Positions 55,603 through 64,000 of a stretch of DNA of 64,000 nt are shown in pieces; the first letter of the stretch is position 1; every line of letters begins with the position of its first letter. This DNA is from Cordylochernes scorpioides. Its lineage: Eukaryota; Arthropoda; Arachnida; Pseudoscorpiones; Chernetidae. Below the pieces are notes generated by a model. The model did no database searches. It was not told the origin of the DNA and saw only the letters and a list, made by a program, of their open reading frames with translations. The position numbers and the translations under genes are program-made. The stretch spans positions 17,542,316-17,606,315 of the forward strand of contig CP092882.1 of NCBI GenBank assembly GCA_030710605.1, given 5' to 3'.

Positions 55603-56680
55603 CAGTCGAACCTCTTTAATTCAACACCCCAAGGGATCAGAGTTTTCGGTTGAATTAAAGGAAGTGTTGAATTAAGGTTAGATGATTAGCTAATCATCTA
55701 ACTCACTAAAATAATATTTTTTTAAAATTGCCTTGTAATATAAATTAATGATATTAATTGAAACCATTGTATGTACTTTAATTTATTCATTTATTTTTAT
55801 GACTAACTTTTAGTATCAGGGACAAAATGGCATTAATACATATTTTTGAAACACAAATAATTACAAATAATATTTTATTCTAATTGAAGAATATAGCAGT
55901 TGATAGGAAATAAATATGGAAAATAAAAAGAAAATTTAAAAATAATATTTTAAAAGAATCATGAAGATCTTTTTTAAAATTCCTTTATAGATGTCTGTTT
56001 TTGCACTGAAATCCTATTCAGGATGTATTCCAGATGGTCTATTTTAAAAAAACATGCATGCCTTTCTTCCTCTGGAATGTGTTTTAAATAACAAAGAGTT
56101 TTTATTGTATTAAGGGCATCCACTGCTGCTGCAGGTGTTATTGATTTTGTGTTTAAATCTTTTATAATAACACGGAAATGGAATATTGAAATAAAATGCT
56201 ATCATAATCATTGTGGCTACATTTATGAATATTTATTTATTTGAAGGGAAATTATTTGTAAATTTTAAAATAACTAAAATATTTCAATGCTGAAAATTAA
56301 AAAGAAAATAATATTATTAATTAGCGACACGATTCCTAATTTCCTGCGTAAAAAATAAACAACACACGCGACATTGCGCAACAGCACTGCAAAGTGAAAC
56401 GTAAACTAACAGAAACCAAAAGTGCGCATGCGTGATCCTATTGGTGCCCGCCGTCGTCGCTGCCGTAATACCTTTTTAGCGGTAAAGTTGTATGTAAAAA
56501 AAAACATTCAAATGTTGAAATTCGAATTTTAAAATGATCAAACTATCGGAACTGTCGTATTATCGATACTGTCGAATTATGGTTTGTTATTTGATAGGCC
56601 GGAGGTCGGGACATCAGAATATGGTAGAATTAAGGTAGGGTGTCGAATTTGCGTTTGTCGAATTAACGAGGCTATACTGT
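55603..56680 (+). mobile_element. Tigger-like element T1, about 1.1 kb, non-coding
   Basis: CAGTCGAACCTCTTTAATTCAACA at the left, GTCGAATTAACGAGGCTATACTG at the right, TA at both sides. The subterminal palindrome GTTAGATGATTAGCTAATCA is kept. No transposase frame. Confidence 0.7.
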
Positions 56681-56681
56681 A

Positions 56682-57382
56682 TATAAAAGTCAGTGTATGT
56701 ATGTGTGTTTGTCCCTATGTCGACTATACACGTCCACAATACGTAACTAATCTGACTGAAATTTTAACAGTATATAGAGTAGAATCTGGAAAAACTTATA
56801 GTGAAAACTTCAGGTCTCTATCCCGAATATTCTTCGAGTTATTTGCAAATTGCGTTGCAAATTTGCCTTTTCGCTCGCAAGCAGCGCCTCTAGCGGGGAA
56901 GATGGGAAGTAATATCAGCTGACCTAATGTACATGTAAAACGTGTTTTGACAGGACATAGAGAAAAATCAGGAAAAGATATTTATTGGATTTTTAGCCAA
57001 TAAAAAATAAAATTGACAGGTTCAGGGAAAAAATAGTTATTTTTTTAGTCAGAAAATGATGATGACAAAATTGCTGTATCATGTTTGATTATCAGATACA
57101 AAATTATATCAGGAAAAATTCCAAAAAGCTGAGACCACGGGTGAAGCCAGTTCATTTTTAGTGTGCAGGAACAAAATTCTAACAGAAAAACATTCATTCG
57201 AGCAGAAGACACAAAGCCAGATCATCTCTTTATAAAAATATTGCTTCTCTGACACAAAGTTTGGAGCGGGACGTTTCACAAAAGTGACATCCACGGTACC
57301 AATTTATAATTGTAACGAATAGTATTTGAATAAAAACATTTAATCGGGTAAAACCTGGGTGTTGCCCGGGTCATTCGGCTAG
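56682..57382 (+). mobile_element. Helitron with H1-type 3' end
   Basis: TATATAAAAGTCAGTGTATG start abutting T1. The 3' part (ATTGTAACGAATAGTATTTG to GGGTGTTGCCCGGG...CTAG at 57379-57382) is H1-like, but the 5' half differs and resembles H2 in its TTATTTGCAAATTGCG/GCAAGCAGCGCC block. A chimeric or third subfamily. Confidence 0.7.
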
Positions 57383-57789
57383 TATATATATATATATATA
57401 TATAATAGTTTCTATAATAGTTTCAAATTTCACAATATTTATTGATTTGATAATGTTACTAATGATTACCTTATATGACCCAATGATGATGAACCAGGTG
57501 GGAGATTGGGTTGAGAAAGGAAGAGACTAAGAATTAAGGGGAGTACTTTTATTTAAACAACTAGAGAGTATATGTACAAAATGGTGAGATCCTACAAAAT
57601 GGTGGCTGCTATACAAGTAAGTCACTTCCACGGCAAGGAAAACTCGCTGGAACAACAACCCGTGGTTAGACACACATCATCAATCAATCAGGAGGGATTC
57701 AATTGAAGAATATTTACCTTTCTTAAAATATAATAACTGGCAGTTTAACTAGAATAACATGAGATCACATCCAAATAGTTAAACTTCAT
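57383..57789. other. No gene seen
   Basis: AT-rich with a TA microsatellite at its start. Confidence 0.5.
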
Positions 57790-57799
57790 GATGTTTCAG

Positions 57800-58155
57800 T
57801 TTTAAACTCCACCTTTGCCGGTCCCAAGCCCGGATGAAAAAGGGGGAGCAGTAACAAGCTCACTAAAAAACCTGGGTTCAACTGGCCCGGCTGATAGTAC
57901 CCTGTAAGGGCTCCTAATCCAGGGATACAGGATGAGCAGCGTTTGTACTCCATGTTAGGAACGGCTGCACATGACGTCTGTTCCTCATGTCAGAGGCGGC
58001 CATTTCTTTTGGAGCTAAGTCGGCCTGCCGCTGAGTAGTGCTCCCAGTCTTAATGACAAAGGCAGGCACATTCTACTTCGCCCAATCATGATGGGGACAC
58101 CATCAAAAGTCCCAAGCTTTACACCCTAATATGATTGAGTGGAGATAAGAAAGAA
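57800..58155 (+). mobile_element. Element C
   Basis: GATGTTTCAG (10 bp) at 57790-57799 and 58156-58165. Head TTTTAAACTCCACCTTTGCC, tail GAGATAAGAAAGAA. Confidence 0.9.
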
Positions 58156-58165
58156 GATGTTTCAG

Positions 58166-58205
58166 AAACAGCATTGTTACCCTATCTTCAGACAAAACTA
58201 CTGAA
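58166..58205 (-). repeat. M1 fragment
   Basis: AAACAGCATTGTTACCCTATC then TTCAGACAAAACTACTG. Confidence 0.5.
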
Positions 58206-58379
58206 TGAGTAAAAAATATACATCACCAAATTTATTTTTAAAGAGTTGGTTGTACAGTAGGACTACCTCCCTGTAAAGGGAAACACCTAGTTGCAGAGCC
58301 AAAGTGTCCTTTAGGGAGAGGTGACCTCTTACCGGAGAGTTGCAAAATAGTGAAAAATGATCATTTTGACAATGAAAAC

Positions 58380-58611
58380 TGTTGAAATTGGTAAACAAAT
58401 CAATTTATAATAATCTGTGATGTAAAATATGTTCCTTTTTGACTAAGTTTGTTTTTGTTTATGTTGTAGTAATAGCTTAGAATATAGAAGCTCAATTCTT
58501 TCTTCATTTGTTAAGTTAATTAGATTGTTTAACCTCTCCTTGTATTTGAATAATAAATTTGTTTAAATTAATAAGCTGCAGTTATGCTAAATTAAAATTC
58601 AAAATACAACA
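58380..58611 (+). repeat. Copia 5' LTR
   Basis: 232 bp, begins TGTTGAAATTGG and ends AAAATACAACA. AATAAATTTG near its end could include the poly(A) signal. Confidence 0.95.
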
Positions 58612-58613
58612 AC

Positions 58614-58623
58614 TGGTAGCAGA
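58614..58623 (+). other. Copia primer-binding site
   Basis: TGGTAGCAGA, two bases after the LTR, is complementary to the 3' end of animal initiator-Met tRNA. Confidence 0.75.
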
Positions 58624-58702
58624 AGCCTGGTTAATTGTTATTGCGTAAGAAGAAAGCGCCGATTTTTGAAAGAAAGGTTGAGTACGATTATATATTTTTA
58701 AA

Positions 58703-59642
58703 ATGGCAGAATATTTTTCGATGAATAGAATAGAGCCACTGACATCTTCAAATTACCACATATGGGGGTTTAAAATATCAGCAATTTTGAGAAGCAAAAA
58801 ATTGTTCAAAAAAGTGATCGAATCGCCTAAGCCTAACCGTGGAATGGCAGATTCAAAGGAAGAAGAATTTTTCAAAGAATGGGAGGATAAAAATGATGAG
58901 GCGTTTGGAATAATAATAGTAAATTTGTCACCTGAGCAGGCTGGCATATTTATAGGAGAGACAAATGCTAAAACTGTGTGGGATGAACTGAAGCGTATCC
59001 ATACTGGAAATATTGAAGATAAAATAATCGACATTGGACTTGAATTGAAAAATATTCAAATGAGGAAATAATGAAGGCATTGAAGCCTACATAACAAGGG
59101 CCAGAAATATTGCATCCAGAAGTGCTAACTTGGGACAGCCTATTTCACCAAGGGAAATGGTGTATCATGTAGTGAGAGGTTTGTTGCCAAAGTTTGAAAA
59201 TATAGCAGCGGTTTTACGACCACAACGATCTGCGAGTCTCGAGGAAGTTTTTCAGGCACTTCAAGAGGAAGAAATGAGGCTAAACTCAATGGGATTTCCT
59301 AAAGAAGGTCAATATGAAAAAGCTGTTAAAGCTCGAAATGACCGAGGGATACAAAGAACATGCAAATTTGAAGGGAAATGTCATACATGCGGAAAATTTG
59401 GGCACATGTCAAGAAACTGTTGGCATCGTCAAGATAAAGCGAACTTCAATAAACCAAAATGCAAATATCCACAAAATAATATGCAAACTAAGTCTTCATC
59501 ATCTTGTAAAAATAACTCAAGGGAACATGCTAATGTAGCGAATGGTTCTGCTAACACTGAACATGCGTTTACTTCAGCGGAAATGATCTACTCTTCTTCA
59601 CATCTACCTGAGAGAGGAGGATGCACACATTTGGAACCTTGA
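58703..59642 (+). pseudogene. Copia gag, one frameshift
   Basis: ATG at 58703 opens gag (MAEYFSMNRIEPLTSSNYH). The frame closes at 59069-59071 and continues one frame on (NEGIEAYITRARNIAS). A CCHC zinc knuckle, CHTCGKFGHMSRNC, lies near 59387-59428 and would bind the element's RNA. A further shift follows just before 59642. Confidence 0.9.
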
Positions 59643-62600
59643 TTCAGGATGCACTTCACACATGTCTCCTAGAGAAGATTGGCTTATCAACAAGATTCCT
59701 ATTGACAGTGAAATTAACCTTGCAGAAGAAGAAAGGTTCATAAAAGCTGAAGCACGAGGTGACGTGAAATTGTCTACATACACAAGTGAAGGTAAGCAAG
59801 ATATTTGTATTAAGGATGTACTCTATGTGCCTAGACTTAAATCTAATCTTCTTTCTGTCAGATGTCTGGTTAATAATGGAAATAAAGTATATTTTGAGAA
59901 AGGAATAGCTAAAATTTATAACTGCAAAGGAGATTTGATAGCTGAGGCTAATGAAGAAGATAGAATGTTTATAATTAAAACTTTACCTAGAAATTTGTTA
60001 AGCAATAAAGATAATTGTTTAAAAGCAGAAGATAAATGTTCAGTCAAGACAATGTGGCATAGAAGACTAGGACACTTGAACGAAGAATATTTGGATAAAA
60101 TGATGAAGAATAATATGGTAAAAGGACTTAATTTTGATTGTCAACATCTCGAAAAATGTGAACCATGTATCCTTGGTAAACTAACCCAAAACCCTGTCAA
60201 AGCTATAGAGAATAATCATTCTGAAAGGCCATTAGAACTTATACACATGGATCTCTGTGGTCCTATGCCAACCAAATCACTGGGTGGTGCAAACTATCTG
60301 TACGTTATTGTGGATTCGTATAGTAGACGTATCTTTGTATACTTCTTGAAATCAAAGGAAGATGCATTTGATTTTTTTGTAGAATTTAAAAATCATCGAG
60401 AAAATGAAACTAATGTTAAAATCAAAAATGTTAGATCGGACAACGGAACTGAATTTGCAAATAAAAAATTTCATGAGTTTTTCAGAAATGAAGGAATACA
60501 CCATCAAAGAACAGTTCCATATTCACCACAAAGCAACGCAATTGCAGAACGAACCAATCGCACCCTTCTAGATTGGGCTAGAACTATGTTATTTGATGCT
60601 AAGTTACCAACTGAGTTTTGGGCGGAAGCCATTGCAACAGCCGCTTATTTGAAGAATTGCACACCGACCAAGAATGATAACATGAAAACTCCCATAGAGA
60701 AATGGACTGGACACAAACCATCAGTAGCACATTTAAAAATCTTTGGAAGTCTTGCCTACTATTATTACATTCCTAAAAATCAAAGAAATAAATTTGACTC
60801 TAGAGCAAGAAAAGGAATATTCACCGGTTACTCCAGACAAAGAAAAGCTTATAGAATATATGATCCACAAGATGGAAAAATACACGAAGTTCAAACTGTC
60901 AAATTTGATGAAAATTCAAATGGCTCTGATCTCTTAACTTCTAATGTTTTTGACCAACATGTCCAAGATCATATTATCTATAGAAATGAACAACATGAAT
61001 CAGATTTCTTTCAAATTACACATACCATGGGCTCTACTCCAGAAGAGCTAAATACTCCAGACAACCCTGAACCAATACCTGAATCATTAGGATTACCCCG
61101 AAAACCCGGACATATTGCAGGAAGAACTAATGAAGATATTCAGGCAAAGCATCTCATCAATCTACAAGAGCAGGAAGAGAGGCTGAGAGCAAGTGGTGTA
61201 AGACGATCTGAAAGAATAAAAGAAAGAAACGCAGCCAATGTAACCGAACTATCTTCAACTTCCATGAACATACCTAAAACATATCGAGAAGCCATGAACA
61301 CCCCATTTTCAGACCAATGGAAAGAAGCAATGGAAGAGGAATTCCATTCCCTAACTTCACATAATGTTTGGACCCTTGTACCCAAACCAGAAAATGAAAA
61401 CCTGATAAAAGGAAAATGGATTTTTAATATAAAAATGAATCCAGATGGAAGCATTGACAAAAGAAAGGCTAGATTTGTTGCAATGGGGCATAATCAAAAA
61501 CCTGGCGTGTGATGAAGCTGGACTCTTTAAGAACATTGATTGCCATTGCATCACAGCAAAACATGAAAATTGAACAATATGATGTTAAAACTGCCTATCT
61601 CAATGCGGAACTAAAAGACGATGTGTACCTGGAACAAACTGAAGGATTTGTTCAAGCAGGACAGGAAAATAAAGTATGTAAACTAAACAGAAGTTTATAT
61701 GGTTTACCACAATCCGGAAGATGCTGGAATGAAAAAATTAACCAAATTTTTAATGATATTGGACTCAGACGTTTAGAAAGTGAACCATGTGCATACATCC
61801 TTCAAGAGAGAAGAGGAGAAAACTCTAATAATTGGGATTTATGTAGATGATTTTCTCATTATTGGATCGGATAGTACCATAATTAACAGAATAGTTAAGC
61901 AATTGGATAAGCAAATTGTCATTGTTCGAAAAGAAAAGCCTATATTTTTTCTTGGAATCAAAATTGAGGAAAAAGAAAATTGTTTCGAACTTTCACAAGA
62001 AGCCTATGTAGAAAAGATTTTGAAGAAATTTAACCTTGAAGAATGTAATCCAGTAAAAACCCCTGGTGATCTTAATCAAGATCTGGATAATCACCCTGAT
62101 TCTTCTCCTGTGGACCCTAAACTTTACCAAGAAATGATAGGTTCCTTGATGTATTTATCAGTGGGAACAAGGCCCGATATAACATTTTATGTTAGTCAAC
62201 TCTCCCAATACAACAAGGATCCCAAAGTCATTCACCTTACTGCACTTAAAAGAATATATAGATACTTGAAGGGAACAAAAAGCTACAAGTTATGCTTTGA
62301 CAGAATAAGAGGAAAAATTGAAGTCTTTACAGATGCTAGTTGGTCCTCAACTAAAGACTCAAAATCCTTTTCAGGATATTTAACTAAATTAGAATCTTCA
62401 CTACTTAGTTGGAAATCTCAAAAACAACCACTGGTAGCCCTGTCAACATGCGAAGCGGAATTAATGGCTATCTGTGAGGGCACTAAAGAGTTAAAATGGT
62501 TTATGAACTTTCTTTCTGAAATAGGTCATCAATCATGTGTTGAAATACCACTTGTTCTGAAGAAAGACAGTAAATCAGCAATAGACTGGATTAAAGGAAC

Positions 62601-62790
62601 ATCTCATCATTGTAGAACCAAGCACATTAACAGAAAATATTTCTTCGTGAAAGATGAAGTCTCAAAGGGAAATTTGAGGATCTCCTTCGTGAACTCAGAA
62701 GCTCAAGAAGCGGATCTTCTCACCAAGAGGCTGCCGGGAGACAGAATTCAGAGACTGCTTGTAAATATGGGACTTCTTTTTGGGACCTAA
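59643..62790 (+). pseudogene. Copia pol: protease, integrase, RT, RNase H
   Basis: Protease motif LDSGCTSHM opens the region. Next come the GAG-pre-integrase HHCC zinc finger (WHRRLGHL ... CEPCILGK), the integrase D-D-E core (MDLCGP, RSDNGTEF, IAERTNRTLL), and the RT start GKWIFNIKMNPDG. The frame breaks at 61512 with apparent loss of about ten codons before KLDSLRTL. RT continues (YDVKTAYLNAEL, SLYGLPQSGRCW) and shifts again at about 61830 to give IYVDDFLII. RNase H has FTDASW, STCEAELMAI and KHINRKYFFV, with a stop at 62788-62790. Confidence 0.92.
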
Positions 62791-62805
62791 TTTTGATTTG
62801 CTCAC

Positions 62806-62818
62806 CAAAGAGGGGAGT
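62806..62818 (+). other. Copia polypurine tract
   Basis: AAAGAGGGGAGT directly before the 3' LTR, the usual plus-strand primer. Confidence 0.8.
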
Positions 62819-63050
62819 TGTTGAAATTGGTAAACAAATCAATTTATAATAATCTGTGATGTAAAATATGTTCCTTTTTGACTAAGTTTGTTTTTGTTTA
62901 TGTTGTAGTAATAGCTTAGAATATAGAAGCTCAATTCTTTCTTCATTTGTTAAGTTAATTAGATTGTTTAACCTCTCCTTGTATTTGAATAATAAATTTG
63001 TTTAAATTAATAAGCTGCAGTTATGCTAAATTAAAATTCAAAATACAACA
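62819..63050 (+). repeat. Copia 3' LTR
   Basis: 232 bp; I see no difference from the 5' LTR. Confidence 0.95.
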
Positions 63051-63119
63051 AAAACTGTCCCTTATAGATAGGGGTCCTCTAGTGGGAGTATCCTCTCTTG
63101 GAGGTTCAACTGTATCTTT

Positions 63120-63265
63120 ATCAGTTTACAAACATGCTATGATATTTTTTTCCTCATTCAGAAGAATTTTTGTCAAAGAAGGTAACGATACTGTTACTGA
63201 AACATCCCCACCAATTTATATATTTGCATGTGGTCTTGTACCTTATGTTTCTAATCTATATTCCA
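63120..63265 (+). repeat. M1 monomer, diverged
   Basis: GAAGGTAACGATACTGTTACTG, AAACATCCC and TTTGCATGTGGTCTTGTACC, then TCTATATTCCAAATTTTAC. Confidence 0.55.
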
Positions 63266-63664
63266 AATTTTACATGAACAAGATCACAAATAAGTAAGGT
63301 ATATGTGAAATCTGACTCTAGGTGTACTGCTGTATTGTTGAATACTTGCTACATTATCCCTTGTGTGTGTAATTTTATTTAGAATCTCAAAATGGAGGAT
63401 CATTCATGCTCTACAGCAGGTCAACTTCACTTTGTGTTTGTCACTCTCTTGCATAGATTTGATTGCATAGGTTTACGTAGGTTAACACATTGTGACTGTA
63501 TACACACAAGTTATGTGCAACAGGTTCACAATTCACTTGCACATATTGCCAGATGGTTTGTACAGGGTATTGTACTTTGCTTACCCAGGTTTACACAGGC
63601 TGATACATTGTTTATGCAGGCTGACACATTGTATACGCAGGGTGACATATGATTGGGTAAAGTA
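63266..63664. other. No gene assigned; short internal repeats
   Basis: An 86-codon frame (63392-63652, +) contains repeated GGTTTACGTAGGTTAACACA/GGCTGATACATTG-like phrases (about 63468-63645), suggesting a short degenerate repeat rather than a gene. Confidence 0.4.
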
Positions 63665-64000
63665 AACTCTGACTCAAGAGCAGCCATTTATACCCTTCAA
63701 AGCTGCTTCTCCAGTCAAGAACCTCTCATCAAGAGCATTGCTAAGTCTGTAAACCGACTCCCAGCCAACAGCTCTACCACAGTGCAATGTCACAGCTCAC
63801 GTTGGAATTCCTGGTAATGAGCTGGCAGACTCTCTGGCAAAGGCTGGAGCTCTTGGCCTACCTGAAGCCAGAGAATCTACCACCCAACTAGACGAAAGAG
63901 ACCTCCTCCGTACCATCAAAACCCAATGCCTGCAGGAATGGAAATCTAATGCTGCACATGACTGGTACAGAGCAGGAGGGACAAGCACCGGTTCTGTCCT
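63665..64000 (+). pseudogene. Jockey-type LINE RNase H fragment, runs off the window
   Basis: NSDSRAAIYTLQSC is the RNase H Asp motif. IKSIAKSVNRLPANSS follows, matching 42041. A 2-bp loss at about 63789 (CAATGTCACAGC against CAATGGCTTCCAGC) breaks the frame before the PAHVGIPGNELADSL region. Sequence continues beyond 64000. Confidence 0.8.

Larger units (their letters stand above)
58380..63050 (+). mobile_element. Ty1/Copia LTR retrotransposon, complete but frameshifted
   Basis: 4,671 bp bounded by 232-bp LTRs (TGTTG...CAACA) and 5-bp target duplications AAAAC at 58375-58379 and 63051-63055. The order protease-integrase-RT-RNase H is the Copia order. The LTRs look identical by eye, implying a recent insertion, yet the coding region changes frame at least four times. 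Confidence 0.97.
58251..63116. repeat. pogo-A MITE split by the Copia element
   Basis: Left part 58251-58379 (CAGTAGGACTACCTCCCTG to CAATGAAAAC). Right part 63051-63116 (AAAACTGTCCCTTATAGATAGG to TTGGAGGTTCAACTGTA). Confidence 0.8.

Overview
This is AT-rich, repeat-saturated nuclear DNA from an invertebrate animal. The evidence is a metazoan atypical protein kinase C gene, a Copia LTR element with an animal initiator-Met primer site, Jockey-type LINE tails, mariner, piggyBac, Helitrons, tRNA-derived SINEs and many pogo/Tigger-like MITEs. An arthropod, possibly a chelicerate, is my best guess, but nothing here proves it. No rRNA, CRISPR array or bacterial-style operon is visible.

Only one intact host gene is recognisable: an uninterrupted (intronless) aPKC coding sequence at 24390-26165 (+). 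It is a GC-rich island in AT-rich surroundings, followed by AATAAA and an A10 run, which suggests a retrogene or unusual intron loss.

Layout. 1-24 kb: nested short elements (pogo-A MITEs, palindromic M1 elements, SINE S1, LINE 3' ends, Helitrons) and a 163-bp satellite made of pogo-A units (11.4-13.2 kb). 24.4-26.5 kb: aPKC and its T-rich 3' flank. 27-38 kb: more MITEs, SINEs and element C. 38.9-41.2 kb: three tandem Helitrons. 41.4-49.7 kb: a large inverted duplication with arms of about 2.3 kb, into which piggyBac, element C and Helitrons have inserted. 51.4-52.6 kb: a 71-bp minisatellite. 53-58 kb: an inverted-dimer tRNA-SINE, a LINE tail, a 1.1-kb Tigger-like element and a Helitron. 58.4-63.05 kb: a Copia element with LTRs that look identical but several frameshifts, inserted in a pogo-A MITE.

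The most unusual signal is a shared architecture in at least five unrelated sequence families (named here M1, F, F3, D and G). Each has a near-perfect palindrome, a short single-copy tail on one side only, and 11-15 bp direct target duplications. That looks like snap-back (inverted-dimer) retroposition rather than cut-and-paste MITE movement. M1 carries strings resembling the hammerhead-ribozyme core. D carries two helices with compensatory changes between copies, in a pseudoknot arrangement. Family names (pogo-A, pogo-B, M1, D, F, G, C, S1, S2, H1, H2, T1, R) are local labels, not database names.
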